From Catonella massiliensis (lineage in GTDB: Bacteria > Bacillota > Clostridia > Lachnospirales > Lachnospiraceae), in NCBI RefSeq assembly GCF_016651435.1, contig NZ_JAEPRJ010000001.1, positions 2,294,001 to 2,358,000 on the forward strand: a stretch of 64,000 bases of DNA, in the 5' to 3' direction. The translations under genes were made by a program, and so were the position numbers. Shown in pieces: positions 40,215 to 49,367 of the stretch (positions are counted from its first letter, which is position 1; each line of letters starts with the position of its first letter). Under the pieces are notes generated by a model, which did no database searches, had not been told where the DNA came from, and saw only the letters and a list, made by a program, of their open reading frames with translations.

Positions 40215-42599
40215 CTACTTAAACGTAACCACAGTGGCCCCGGTACCGCCCTCATTGTACTCGCCTTCCCTAAAGCTCTTTACATACTTACACTTCTTAA
40301 GGTAGTCGGAGACCATGCCCTTAAGGGCACCTGTTCCACGGCCATGTATTATCCTTACCTGCGGAAGGTGGGCAAGATAGGCATCATCGATGTATTTGAT
40401 AAGTTCTGCCCTCGCATCATCATATCTCATACCCACAAGGTTCTTCTCAACTCTTACATTTAAGCTCTTGCTCATTCCTATGCTGCCCTTGCCTGATGAA
40501 TACTTGTCCTTAACCATCTTTACAGAGTTATCTTCCTCCACAAAAGCAAGGTCTTTTACATTGACATTAGACTTCATTATACCCATGGTAACGGTGAGGT
40601 TGCCCTTTGCATCAGGGAGGGTACTTACAGTTCCCTTTATTCCCATTGTAAGCACCAACACCATATCTCCTATATGGAGCTGCTTGTTGCCTACTCTGTT
40701 CCTCTGGCTTTCCTTAGCCCTGATGCCGTTTGTCTTAGTTACAGCGTCTATCTTCTCACGAAGCTTGGTTCTCTCCTCCTCCATTTCCCTTGCAGTAGCG
40801 CCGCCAAGCCCCCACTTATTGTATTTCTTAATGGAAGCATCCGCCATTTCCTTAGCCTCTGACAGTATCTTAGAAGCCTCTCTCTTCGCATCTGCAAGCA
40901 GACTTTCTTTCTTCTCTGCAAGCTTTTCTACATCTGTCTCAAGAGCCTGCTTTTCTTTCTCTATTTCGGCTCTTCTCTTCTTTATCCTTTCCTCTTCTTC
41001 TTCTATGAACTGACGGCTTCTGTTAAGTTCAGCTATCACATCTTCAAAGCGCTTGTCATTGGTATCTATCCTGTTTGCAGCATCTTCTATTATCTCATCA
41101 GAGAGCCCCAGCTTTTTGGATATGGCAAAGGCATTACTCTTGCCCGGTATTCCTATAAGGATGCGGTAGGTAGGCATAAGAGTGTCAATATTAAACTCAA
41201 GACTTGCATTTACAACTCCCGGAGTGCTAAGTGCATATACCTTAAGCTCACTATAGTGGGTAGTCGCCATTACCCTAGCATCCCTTGCCTGCAAGTTCGC
41301 AAGTATTGCCATAGCAAGGGCGGCACCCTCTGTAGGGTCGGTTCCTGCTCCTAGCTCGTCAAAAAGTACCAGGCTTTCCCTGTCAGCCTCCTTTAATATA
41401 CTTACAATGTTTACCATATGAGATGAAAATGTAGACAGACTCTGTTCTATACTCTGCTCATCTCCGATGTCTGCGTATATTTCCTTAAATATACCAAGCT
41501 CCGACTTGTCAAATGCAGGGATATGAAGCCCTGCCTGTCCCATAAGAGTAATAAGTCCTACAGTCTTAAGCGAAACCGTCTTACCGCCTGTATTCGGTCC
41601 TGTTATCACAAGAAGTTCAAAGTCTTTTCCCAGGTTTATATCAATCGGCACTACCTTTTTCTTGTCAATGAGAGGATGTCTGCCTTTTTTGATATTTATC
41701 CTTCTATCAAGATTAAATATCGGCTCAGTGGCACTCATCTCCTTTGCAAGCTCTGCCTTTGCAAATATAAAGTCAAGTACAGGAAGTACCTCCACATCAT
41801 ATCTAAGCTCGTCTATATAGCCCGCAGCCTCATTGGAGAGCGCCGCAAGGACCTTTTCTATCTCCTTTGCTTCCTCTATCATAAGCTCGCTGAGTTCGTT
41901 GTTATACTTAACCACTACCGCAGGCTCTACAAATAAGGTTGAGCCAGTTGAAGACTGGTCGTGAACGAGTCCGTCTACCTTGCTTCTATGCTCATTTTTA
42001 ACAGGAAGACAGTATCTTCCATTCCTCATGGTCACCTTATTGTTCTGTAAGAAACCCTTGTCAGCAGCTGAGTTTACAAGGCTGTCAAGCTGTTCCCTTA
42101 TTTTTGCGTTGGTAAACTCTATCTTCCTTCTTACATTTTTAAGACCTGGACTAGCATCATCAGCCATTTCCTCCTCGGAAATGATACAACGCTTGATTTC
42201 GTTATTATACGGTGAAAGAGGTGCAAGCATCTCAAGCCTTTCAGACAGGCTGTCTGCCTCAAGCGAACTATCTCTCTTTGCGCCAAAATTCTTTACGCGA
42301 AGAGCCACATCAAGAGTCTTGCTGATATTTATAAGCTCACCCATACCAAGGGTTGAGCCCACCTCAAGCCTTACAAGTGAGTCCCCTATCTCCGTAAGTC
42401 CCGAAAATGATATATGTCCCGACTGATATACTCTTGCAAGAGCGTCAGCAGTTTCTTTCTGCGCCTTGTTTATATCCTCTATGTCCGTCATAGGCACAAG
42501 TGAATGCACTCTCTCCTTAGCCTTTGGTGAAGAAGCAAACTCAGAGAGCCTATCTAGTATCTTATCAAACTCCAATGTATGTAAAACTTTTTTATTCAT
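40215..42599 (-). CDS. mutS2: endonuclease MutS2
   Basis: A 794-residue MutS paralogue that lacks the mismatch-recognition domain. It suppresses recombination and, in Bacillus, resolves collided ribosomes. Core and clamp helices cover 1-310. The ATPase has Walker A LLVITGPNTGGKTVSLKTVG, LSTFSSHMVNIVSIL, Walker B LVLFDELGAGTDPTEGAAL and the conserved TTHYSELKVYA. A long coiled coil (about 515-610) and a KOW-like region follow, then the Smr nuclease domain at the end (LVGMRYDDARAELIKYIDDA, VRIIHGRGTGALKGMVSDYL). All parts are intact. Confidence 0.97.
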   Translation of the reverse strand: MNKKVLHTLEFDKILDRLSEFASSPKAKERVHSLVPMTDIEDINKAQKETADALARVYQSGHISFSGLTEIGDSLVRLEVGSTLGMGELINISKTLDVALRVKNFGAKRDSSLEADSLSERLEMLAPLSPYNNEIKRCIISEEEMADDASPGLKNVRRKIEFTNAKIREQLDSLVNSAADKGFLQNNKVTMRNGRYCLPVKNEHRSKVDGLVHDQSSTGSTLFVEPAVVVKYNNELSELMIEEAKEIEKVLAALSNEAAGYIDELRYDVEVLPVLDFIFAKAELAKEMSATEPIFNLDRRINIKKGRHPLIDKKKVVPIDINLGKDFELLVITGPNTGGKTVSLKTVGLITLMGQAGLHIPAFDKSELGIFKEIYADIGDEQSIEQSLSTFSSHMVNIVSILKEADRESLVLFDELGAGTDPTEGAALAMAILANLQARDARVMATTHYSELKVYALSTPGVVNASLEFNIDTLMPTYRILIGIPGKSNAFAISKKLGLSDEIIEDAANRIDTNDKRFEDVIAELNRSRQFIEEEEERIKKRRAEIEKEKQALETDVEKLAEKKESLLADAKREASKILSEAKEMADASIKKYNKWGLGGATAREMEEERTKLREKIDAVTKTNGIRAKESQRNRVGNKQLHIGDMVLVLTMGIKGTVSTLPDAKGNLTVTMGIMKSNVNVKDLAFVEEDNSVKMVKDKYSSGKGSIGMSKSLNVRVEKNLVGMRYDDARAELIKYIDDAYLAHLPQVRIIHGRGTGALKGMVSDYLKKCKYVKSFREGEYNEGGTGATVVTFK

Positions 42600-42717
42600 A
42601 TATTTCCCTTTTTTTATTAAGTAACTTCAAACTATCTATAAAACCATGATTAGTGTCCCCGTTGTAATAAGAAGTACGCCTTGGGTCCTCCTCTTTCTGT
42701 GCGGATATGCTGCTACG

Positions 42718-42745
42718 TAAAAATGGAGCTGCTAAAAGCAGCCCC
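42718..42745 (-). terminator. Rho-independent terminator downstream of the DUF6465 gene
   Basis: The stem GGGGCTGC/GCAGCTCC (plus-strand 42725-42732 with 42738-42745) with loop TTTTA is followed on the minus strand by ATTTTT, 19 bp after the DUF6465 stop. Confidence 0.75.
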
Positions 42746-42763
42746 TAGGTATTACGCAATCAT

Positions 42764-43006
42764 TTAAAACTCGATGTATTTATTTTCTGCATTATCATTG
42801 ATTACATAATAAGCTCTACGCTCATTTGCATTGATGTAGATTTTAACTGACTTTACATCATTAATGCTGTTACCCTCTGCTAAATAAGCCGCTCTGGTTC
42901 TCTGAACCATCTCATCAGAGCTAATCTGCATTCCGTTAAATTCAAAGTAAGTCTCAAGCTCTATCCCCTCAGCTGCTTCCTTATTTGCTTCCCTGTTAAT
43001 AATCAT
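42764..43006 (-). CDS. DUF6465 family protein
   Basis: An 80-residue protein. The core YFEFNGMQISSDEMVQRTRA followed by VKSVKIYINANERRAYYVIN matches the small DUF6465 family found widely in Lachnospiraceae, of unknown function. The beta-strand-rich C terminus ends in the conserved aromatic segment. AGGAGG precedes the ATG by a few bases. It has its own terminator and no obvious partner. Confidence 0.75.
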   Translation of the reverse strand: MIINREANKEAAEGIELETYFEFNGMQISSDEMVQRTRAAYLAEGNSINDVKSVKIYINANERRAYYVINDNAENKYIEF

Positions 43007-43067
43007 ACTTCCTCCTTAACAATATAAACTACAGTTACTTTATGTCGAAAGGCTTTCGCCCTGCAAC

Positions 43068-43574
43068 CTAATTTCTGCTCCACTTTAGCCTATGTAGATT
43101 GCCTTTTAGCCTCATTCCCTCAAAGTCCTGCTGGCGCAGTGCTTCATAGAGAATGATGGATACTGAGTTTGATAAGTTAAGCGACCTTATCTCACCTATC
43201 ATAGGTATTCTTACTGAAGTATCCTCGTATTTTACAAGAATCTCCTCCGGTATGCCAGCGCTTTCTTTGCCAAACATAATGAAGTCATTTCCCTTGTATT
43301 CTACTTCAGTATAGGCTTTTCTAGCCTTGGTGGTAGCCATGTATATCCTTGCTCCGGGGTTCTTTTCTACGAATTCCTCAAAGTCCTCATACACGTGCAA
43401 GTCTAATTCTTTCCAGTAGTCCATTCCTGCTCTTCTTACAGCCTTATCCGAAATGTCAAATCCCAGGGGTTTAATAAGGTGAAGGCTCGTCCCCGTAGCT
43501 ACACAGGTTCTTCCAATATTCCCTGTGTTTGCCGGTATTTCCGGCTCATGTAAAACAATGTTCATATCAGTCAC
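43068..43574 (-). CDS. trmL: tRNA (cytidine/uridine-34-2'-O)-methyltransferase
   Basis: A 168-residue SPOUT-fold enzyme that 2'-O-methylates the wobble base of tRNA-Leu isoacceptors. Motifs: VLHEPEIPANTGNIGRTCVA (motif 1), LIKPLGFDISDKAVRRAGMD, MFGKESAGIPEEIL (motif 2) and MIGEIRSLNLSNSVSIILYE (motif 3, knot and SAM site). Its start overlaps the CheX gene stop by 8 bp. Confidence 0.95.
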   Translation of the reverse strand: MTDMNIVLHEPEIPANTGNIGRTCVATGTSLHLIKPLGFDISDKAVRRAGMDYWKELDLHVYEDFEEFVEKNPGARIYMATTKARKAYTEVEYKGNDFIMFGKESAGIPEEILVKYEDTSVRIPMIGEIRSLNLSNSVSIILYEALRQQDFEGMRLKGNLHRLKWSRN

Positions 43575-44040
43575 TTGTTATTGCAATATTCATGTTGATG
43601 CATTTATCTCCGTCATAGGTAAGAGGAATGCATAGATTCTTGGTAAATGAAGCGCTAAAGCTCATGTCTCCCATTCCAACTGTAGGAGGTGTGATATCTA
43701 TGCCTATGCCCTGGCTTGAAAATAGCGTAGCCGCATTGCCAAGCACCATATTACCAAGCTCACAGATAGCACTAAAACCAATTTCCCCAAGCTCCGGAAG
43801 TGGTCCCTGCATCATCATTTTTCCTGCTATATCACAGGCTACCGCATTGTTAAACTCTATAATTACCTGTCCTCTTACGTCACCTGTTATTCCTATAATA
43901 ATTATCAGTGAATCGTGTGAAAATTTCATATCCTTCAAACCCGGTTTGCCAATAGCTGCTTCAATCATACAAGTCTGTTTAAGTATGGTTGTGGCCGCTG
44001 CAAGGAAGGGATTGATGTATTCAACACTGAGTCCTGCCAT
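43567..44040 (-). CDS. cheX: chemotaxis phosphatase CheX
   Basis: A 157-residue CheC/CheX-family protein that removes phosphate from CheY-P. The phosphatase motif ExxN is seen in ICELGNMVLGNAATLF (about 94-109). Only one such helix is present, as in dimeric CheX. The start MAGLSVEYINPFLAAATTIL is typical. It implies a chemotaxis system and so probably motility, and is relevant to the FliM-like repeat protein at 28587. It sits in an operon with trmL and follows an aminotransferase gene by 19 bp. Confidence 0.92.
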   Translation of the reverse strand: MAGLSVEYINPFLAAATTILKQTCMIEAAIGKPGLKDMKFSHDSLIIIIGITGDVRGQVIIEFNNAVACDIAGKMMMQGPLPELGEIGFSAICELGNMVLGNAATLFSSQGIGIDITPPTVGMGDMSFSASFTKNLCIPLTYDGDKCINMNIAITSD

Positions 44041-44059
44041 TTTTCTACCTCCATGTTAT

Positions 44060-45238
44060 TTATTTGGTACCGAATTTGTTCAAATGTCTCTTAGCAAAGT
44101 TTTCTATTCTTGACATTGCAATCCTTAAATTGTCAATGGAATATGCATAGGATATCCTTATGAATCCCTCTCCACATTCTCCAAAGGCTGTCCCCGGTAC
44201 TACTGCAAGTTTCTCCTCTTCAAGAAGTTTAGTCGCAAACTCCTCGCTTGTCATTCCAAATCCTTTGATGCAAGGGAAGATGTAAAAGGCTCCAAAAGGT
44301 TCAAAGCACTCTATTCCTATCCTTTTAAGTTCAGATATAAGAAATCTTCTGCGCTGATTGTACGCCTCCCGCATGTTTTCTACATCTGTATCACCATTTT
44401 TAAGTGCCTCTATAGCCGCGTACTGACTTGTAGTCGGTGCGCACATAATAGCAAACTGGTGAATCTTTAGCATCTGGCTTATAACCCGCTTTGGGCCTGC
44501 AGCATAGCCCATACGCCAGCCGGTCATAGCAAAGGCCTTTGAAAATCCATTTATATAAACAGTTCTTTCCTTCATTCCGGGAAAAGACGCTATAGATACG
44601 TGTTTCCCCTTGTAGGTAAGCTCCGAATATATCTCATCGGTAATTACAAATATATCTTTCTCTATTACAAAATCCACAATAGGCGCAAGCTCTTCCTCTG
44701 TCATAATGGCACCTGTGGGATTGTTTGGAAATGGCATTATCAAAATCTTAGTCTTGTCTGTATAGTACTCCTCAAGCTCTGCTCTTGTAAGCTTAAACTC
44801 ATTCTCTGCCTTAAGCGGTATAGACACCGGCTTCCCCCCTGCAAGATGAGTACAGGGCAGATATGATACATAGCAAGGCTCCGGAATAAGCACCTCATCA
44901 TCCTTATCAAGCATGGTCCTAAGTGCTATGTCTATAGCCTCACTTCCGCCAACGGTAACTATAATCTCATCTTTAGTCTCATAGTCAAGGTTATATTTTC
45001 TCTTTATATATTCTGAGATATTTTCCTTAAGCTCTTTAAGGCCTGTATTGGAGGTATAATGCGTCTTACCTCTTTCAAGTGAATATATACCCTCTTCTCT
45101 TATATGCCAGGGTGTCTGAAAGTCAGGCTCGCCCACACCAAGAGAAATAGCATCCTTCATCTCGCTTACTATATCAAAGAACTTTCTTATGCCTGACGGC
45201 TTTATCTCCTGAATAGCATTGTTTAATATTTCTCTCAA
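44060..45238 (-). CDS. class I/II PLP-dependent aminotransferase
   Basis: A 392-residue fold-type I aminotransferase of the aspartate/aromatic group. SLGVGEPDFQTPWHIREEGI, PFPNNPTGAIMTEEEL, VITDEIYSELTYKGKH and the PLP-binding Lys in INGFSKAFAMTGWRMGYAAG are all present, as is the C-terminal Arg region GEGFIRISYAYS for the substrate carboxylate. Its start overlaps the Lrp-type regulator gene by 4 bp, so it is probably controlled by that regulator. PatA-like or AspC-like activity is likely; the amino donor cannot be told. Confidence 0.93.
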   Translation of the reverse strand: MREILNNAIQEIKPSGIRKFFDIVSEMKDAISLGVGEPDFQTPWHIREEGIYSLERGKTHYTSNTGLKELKENISEYIKRKYNLDYETKDEIIVTVGGSEAIDIALRTMLDKDDEVLIPEPCYVSYLPCTHLAGGKPVSIPLKAENEFKLTRAELEEYYTDKTKILIMPFPNNPTGAIMTEEELAPIVDFVIEKDIFVITDEIYSELTYKGKHVSIASFPGMKERTVYINGFSKAFAMTGWRMGYAAGPKRVISQMLKIHQFAIMCAPTTSQYAAIEALKNGDTDVENMREAYNQRRRFLISELKRIGIECFEPFGAFYIFPCIKGFGMTSEEFATKLLEEEKLAVVPGTAFGECGEGFIRISYAYSIDNLRIAMSRIENFAKRHLNKFGTK

Positions 45239-45735
45239 GGTGTAATTAACTCTCTTTCATCTTTTTCTTCTTCCACATAACTCATACCATGCTCTTTGTA
45301 CTTCTTAAGCACAAAATGCGTCTCAGTACTGATGACTGATTCGAGTGGGGATAGCTTGCTATGTACGAACTTAGCTACATCTCTCATACTCTTGCCTTCA
45401 ACTATAACCATAAGGTCATAGTCTGCTGACATAAGGTAGACATAGGATACTTCTTCAAAACGATAAATCCTCTTCGCCATAAAGTCAAAGCCTTCATCCC
45501 TCTTAGGCGCAACCTTTACCTCTATGAGGGCAGTCACTGTCTCATTATCATCTATTTTTTCCCAGTCTACAAATGTAGGATAACCGCATATTATTCTCTC
45601 TGCTTCGAGAGCCTTAATTTCGCTGCTTACAAGCTCTGCAGATACTCCAAGCATAGCTCCCAGGTCTTCTGCTGATAATTTACTGTTTTTCTCGATAGCC
45701 CTTAATATCTCAAGTCTCAACTTCTTATTTTCCAT
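45235..45735 (-). CDS. Lrp/AsnC family transcriptional regulator
   Basis: A 166-residue regulator. The N-terminal winged helix-turn-helix is NSKLSAEDLGAMLGVSAELV followed by IKALEAERIICGY. The C-terminal RAM ligand-binding domain covers about 67-150 (ALIEVKVAPKRDEGFDFMAK, VYLMSADYDLMVIVEG). It is upstream of and overlaps the aminotransferase gene. A palindrome in its promoter region (45759-45778) is a candidate self-regulatory site. It probably senses an amino acid. Confidence 0.92.
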   Translation of the reverse strand: MENKKLRLEILRAIEKNSKLSAEDLGAMLGVSAELVSSEIKALEAERIICGYPTFVDWEKIDDNETVTALIEVKVAPKRDEGFDFMAKRIYRFEEVSYVYLMSADYDLMVIVEGKSMRDVAKFVHSKLSPLESVISTETHFVLKKYKEHGMSYVEEEKDERELITP

Positions 45736-45758
45736 GCAACCTTCCTCACAAAAACAAA

Positions 45759-45778
45759 TATAGTAATATAATACTATA
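45759..45778. promoter_or_regulatory. candidate operator of the Lrp-type regulator
   Basis: An inverted repeat TATAGTA-N6-TACTATA, about 25 bp upstream of the regulator gene start, overlapping an AT-rich -10-like stretch. Confidence 0.4.
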
Positions 45779-45831
45779 ACTTTGCCATTTCAACAAGTGC
45801 AAATTCATTTCAAGCAGGAATAGTCAGATAT

Positions 45832-46809
45832 TTAATAACTGTATTTTGGAGACTCAACGAATCTCTCCTCGTCATCAAATACTATAACCCTCTTCTTATC
45901 CTCTGTAGCCCTGCCTATACAGGCTGCAAGTAAGCCTGCATTTCTTAGTGCATAGACAAGTTCTTCGTCCATATCGGCAGCAAGAAGGTAGGAGCCTTTT
46001 GAGTTAAGCATAAGAGGATTAAGGTTAAAATGATTACAAAGTTCTATAGTTTCCTGTTCATAGCTAAGCCTATCTGCATAAACTCTAAGCCCGGCCTTTT
46101 CTCTATCTCCTAAGCTCCACAGTCCCGAAAGCAGTCCACCCGCTCCCAGAGGCACAATTACAGTAGTCCTATAAAATGCTGCTGTTTCGGTTTCAATAAG
46201 CGGAAGTCTGTCTGCCCTCTTATTCTTAAGCTTTTCTATATAGGGCTCGGGATAAATGGTTCTAAGCTCTTCAAGGTTCTCACTGCAAAGCTTTGCCATG
46301 CCGTATTTTCCAAGGCTTCCCGTAAGTATGATATCCTGCCCGGGATAAAGCTTACCTCTCTTCCAGGGTGCTTCAGAAGCACTTTTTATAGCCCCACTTC
46401 CTAAGATAAATACAGTCTGCTCCCTTTCACCTGTATCACATAAGCTTACCGAAACTCTTAAAATCTGTGCTCCAAGCTTGTCTGCAACCTGTTTTAGAGA
46501 GGAGGAAAACTGCCTAAGTTCACTCTCCTCAAATCCTCCCTTAAAGACTATTTCAGCCCTTATCTCCTCGAGGCTGCCTCCTGCACACATAAGTCTCCTT
46601 AAGATGTCATTAAGGTCTTCCTCCCTTAGAATCGGATTCCCCTTAAATGTCAGGGTACAAGAGGCTTCTGCAAAGTAACCTTCATCTTTCTTTCCCCCGG
46701 ATATAGAGACAGAGTAGGCATCCTTTTGGAACAAATGCCTACTCTCCTCCTTTAAGTATAACTGCTTAAGTACACTTCTTTCGTAAATGTAATCAGGAAG
46801 TTCTATCAT
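45832..46809 (-). CDS. AIR-synthase/HypE-like protein
   Basis: A 325-residue protein with the ATP-grasp-like PurM/HypE fold in its second half: KLYPGQDIILTGSLGKYGMA (the HypE/ThiL-like central segment), TTVIVPLGAGGLLSGLWSLG and NPLMLNSKGSYLLAADMDEE. The first half is divergent. Such AIR-synthase-related proteins of Clostridia lack a defined reaction and are not part of hydrogenase loci, and no hyp genes lie here. Its ATG overlaps the stop of the VanW gene by 4 bp. Confidence 0.75.
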   Translation of the reverse strand: MIELPDYIYERSVLKQLYLKEESRHLFQKDAYSVSISGGKKDEGYFAEASCTLTFKGNPILREEDLNDILRRLMCAGGSLEEIRAEIVFKGGFEESELRQFSSSLKQVADKLGAQILRVSVSLCDTGEREQTVFILGSGAIKSASEAPWKRGKLYPGQDIILTGSLGKYGMAKLCSENLEELRTIYPEPYIEKLKNKRADRLPLIETETAAFYRTTVIVPLGAGGLLSGLWSLGDREKAGLRVYADRLSYEQETIELCNHFNLNPLMLNSKGSYLLAADMDEELVYALRNAGLLAACIGRATEDKKRVIVFDDEERFVESPKYSY

Positions 46810-48326
46810 CCTTCGATTCCTTCTTCCGAATCACCACCGTCACTAGGTGCCGGCTTTTTCGGACTGGTATTTTTGTCTTTGTTTTCGTTATTCTCGGAAG
46901 ATTTATTTTCTTTTTCCTCTTCCTTCTTCTTTTCTTCTTCCTCTTTCTTTTTCTTCTCTTCCTCAGCTTTCTTCTTGGCAGCTTCTATCTCATACTCGTG
47001 AGGCCTGTAAGAGCTGGTATTAACAAGCACCTTGTCAACAAGCACTCCGTCCTTGTAGATATATTTATAAAGCTGTGCCCTGCTTCCATTTTCTCTTGAA
47101 AGCACTACTGAGGCGAGTTCGACCTTTCTATGTGCCACATCTCTGGTCTCATGTCCGTATACGTTGAAGGTAATCATTCCGCCATTTGCCATTCCCTCTA
47201 TATATATCGGATATTCTGTCGTATTCTTGAATTTTAAATCTTTCCAGGTTCCTGCAATGGCTGCATCCCTTGCCAAGTCCACATAATCAACACTCATAGA
47301 ATGATTTTGTCTCTGGACTACTCCAAGCTCTGAGAACAGAACTGCATTGTAAAGCGTTGATGATACCTGACAGATACCGCCTCCCATATCTGGAACTATT
47401 TTGCCTTCTACATAGGCTGTACCCATACCGTAGCCATTCTGAAGCGTGTATGGCGCCATCTTGGCATTAGCAGAAAGTGTTTCACCCGGCATAAGAACTG
47501 AGCCGTTTATCAGCCTGCAGCCGTTTGCTACGTTCTGTCCTCTTCCGCCTGCAGGATTGAATCTGGTAGTGTAAGTACCAAGCAAATCGGTCACCATGCT
47601 TAGTTCTTCTCTGCCATACTTAGGCTTCTTGGTATCAAGTGTGAACTCAGCCTTCTTAGTGTTGTCAATCCCTTCCGGAAGCGACTCTATATAAGCTTTT
47701 ACATCTTTTTTTGCTATGGATGCTGCTTCCTTTGTATTGAGGCTTCTGCCGTTTTTACCGCCTCCTACTACAAAATGTCCATTTGTTCTTGTAAGAGTAG
47801 CATTTTCGGGTGCTATGTTATATTTTTTAGCAACAGACTTCACAAAACTGTCTATTTTCTTAGAATCATAGCTAAACTCAAGGTTGTACTCAGGCTTATT
47901 CTCCTTTGCTTCCTTGATTTCCTTGTATCTTTCTATGATGTTGCCTTCTTCGCCAATCTTAGATATCTCTTCAACTATGTTATGGCTCTTTGCCTTTACT
48001 CCCAAGTTCTTAAGCGAAACCGACTCAGTTCCCTGTACTTCGCCGTTCTCTGTAACAGACACCACAAGTTCTTTACTCTGAACCTTAGCAGCATAATCAG
48101 CAATTATTTTCTCCGCCTGCTCTTCTGTCTTGCCACCGACATCTATCCCGTTTACCCTTATGCCCTCACAGATGATTCCTTCTTTCTTAGAGCCAAGTGC
48201 GGATACGGTAACCACAAGTCCTGCAGTGGTGATAACAAGTACAGCCAATATACCATAAATTGAAATAATTAGCTTCTTTCTGCTGTTTCTCCTGCTTTTG
48301 TTCTTTGACTTACTCTTCCTCTTCAT
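46806..48326 (-). CDS. VanW family protein with peptidoglycan-binding domains
   Basis: A 506-residue envelope protein. A basic N-terminal tail is followed by one membrane helix (LIISIYGILAVLVITTAGLV), so it is anchored with the bulk outside. A PG_binding_4-like region covers about 70-240 and the VanW domain about 255-385 (RFNPAGGRGQNVANGCRLIN, MGGGICQVSSTLYNAVLF, RQNHSMSVDYVDLARDAAIA). A G5-like segment follows (YIYKDGVLVDKVLV), then a Lys/Glu repeat tail (KKKEEEEKKKEEEKE). VanW is found in vancomycin-resistance loci but its role is unknown. A tiny membrane protein gene lies 11 bp upstream. Confidence 0.9.
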   Translation of the reverse strand: MKRKSKSKNKSRRNSRKKLIISIYGILAVLVITTAGLVVTVSALGSKKEGIICEGIRVNGIDVGGKTEEQAEKIIADYAAKVQSKELVVSVTENGEVQGTESVSLKNLGVKAKSHNIVEEISKIGEEGNIIERYKEIKEAKENKPEYNLEFSYDSKKIDSFVKSVAKKYNIAPENATLTRTNGHFVVGGGKNGRSLNTKEAASIAKKDVKAYIESLPEGIDNTKKAEFTLDTKKPKYGREELSMVTDLLGTYTTRFNPAGGRGQNVANGCRLINGSVLMPGETLSANAKMAPYTLQNGYGMGTAYVEGKIVPDMGGGICQVSSTLYNAVLFSELGVVQRQNHSMSVDYVDLARDAAIAGTWKDLKFKNTTEYPIYIEGMANGGMITFNVYGHETRDVAHRKVELASVVLSRENGSRAQLYKYIYKDGVLVDKVLVNTSSYRPHEYEIEAAKKKAEEEKKKKEEEEKKKEEEKENKSSENNENKDKNTSPKKPAPSDGGDSEEGIEG

Positions 48327-48337
48327 TTTAACTCCTC

Positions 48338-48448
48338 TTATACATTACCTAACATGCTTGCTACCATTGGGATTAACATCGATAATATTACTATTATGAT
48401 GATAATCTTTGAAATCAGCTTTTGATTTTTTTTATTGTTAAAATCCAT
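48338..48448 (-). CDS. 36-residue single-span membrane protein
   Basis: A minus-strand ATG at 48448, with GGAGGGG at near-ideal spacing, encodes a peptide with a basic N terminus (MDFNNKKNQKLISK), one hydrophobic helix (IIIIIVILSMLIPMVASML) and a short end GNV. It stops 11 bp before the vanW-family ATG, whose ribosome site GAGGAG lies in the gap, so the two are almost certainly co-transcribed. Short single-helix proteins of this form are frequent in Clostridia and easily missed by annotation. The function is unknown. Confidence 0.7.
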   Translation of the reverse strand: MDFNNKKNQKLISKIIIIIVILSMLIPMVASMLGNV

Positions 48449-48499
48449 TTTACCCCTCCAAATATATTTCAAACTTCATTTTCATTTATATCAAGCCTT

Positions 48500-48528
48500 T
48501 TGACCATTAACACTGTATATGCTATAAT
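48500..48528 (+). promoter_or_regulatory. promoter of the 48590 gene
   Basis: TTGACC (48500-48505), a 17-bp spacer and TATAAT (48523-48528). A leader hairpin TTCTGAAAAA / TTTTTCAGAA (48552-48561 / 48568-48577) follows before the GGAGG ribosome site. Confidence 0.7.
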
Positions 48529-48589
48529 AATTTAGTGTCAAAAATATGAAATTCTGAAAAAAAATTATTTTTCAGAAACGGAGGTCAAC

Positions 48590-49237
48590 ATGCCTATTTT
48601 TCTTATATTTATCATACTTTTCGTCCTTTGGGTTAGATACGAAACCCAAAAGAATTCAAGAATCGAAACCGAGGATAACCAAGGCTTCCTCGAGAGGGAG
48701 CGTCAGGCAAATTTTACCAGAAAGGCTGACCTCACAGACCTCGACTACACAGTTGTTCCTCTAGATGAGCTCCCTTTTGCAGGAAGCTATGATGAGGTAA
48801 AGTCTTCTTATTCACTCCCTGAGGGCTTAAGCGAACTCACAAAGAGTGAAATCTTTGACTGCGAGCAGAAGATAATAGCCCTCAGTCACAAGAAAATCTT
48901 AAATCTCGGTCATATGAGCAACACCGACATCAAGATGGAATACGGGGTTGCAAACCTTCAAATCCTAATCCAGTATGATGAAAATTCCTCTAAGCTCGCA
49001 AGGCTGCTTGCAAAATGGGGCAAACTCCTTTATGAAAACGGCGAAGAGGACGCTGCTGAAAAAGTCCTTACTTACGCTGTTTCCTGCAAATCAGACATAG
49101 AAGATGTATTTATCACCTTGGCTAAAATCTACCGTAATAACGGCAACGAGCTAGGCATCAGCGACCTGGTGGAAGCCTGCCAGTGTTTTGATGAGCTTAG
49201 GAGGGAAAATATCATTAACCAAATAACCTCTATTTAA
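48590..49237 (+). CDS. hypothetical membrane-anchored helical-repeat protein
   Basis: A 215-residue protein. An N-terminal membrane helix (MPIFLIFIILFVLWVRYE) is followed by a charged linker and, from about residue 115, paired helices of TPR-like character (NSSKLARLLAKWGKLLYENG, EDAAEKVLTYAVSCKSDIED, VFITLAKIYRNNGNE). I do not know a named family. It has its own promoter, is divergent from the vanW operon and convergent with nth. Confidence 0.7.
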   Translation: MPIFLIFIILFVLWVRYETQKNSRIETEDNQGFLERERQANFTRKADLTDLDYTVVPLDELPFAGSYDEVKSSYSLPEGLSELTKSEIFDCEQKIIALSHKKILNLGHMSNTDIKMEYGVANLQILIQYDENSSKLARLLAKWGKLLYENGEEDAAEKVLTYAVSCKSDIEDVFITLAKIYRNNGNELGISDLVEACQCFDELRRENIINQITSI

Positions 49238-49367
49238 CTATTTTAGCTCAACCTCTCCTTTCATACAATAGGAGTTTTTGCTAAATTTAAGCTCTATTTT
49301 TGATGTTTTTTTATATATGATACAGGATTGCAACTGCTGTGCCTTTGACATCCACATCACTATATAA

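Noticed and set aside
47775..48263. Long plus-strand frame opposite the VanW gene
   Set aside because: Cys/Tyr/Phe-rich shadow without start signals; the minus-strand VanW protein explains the region.
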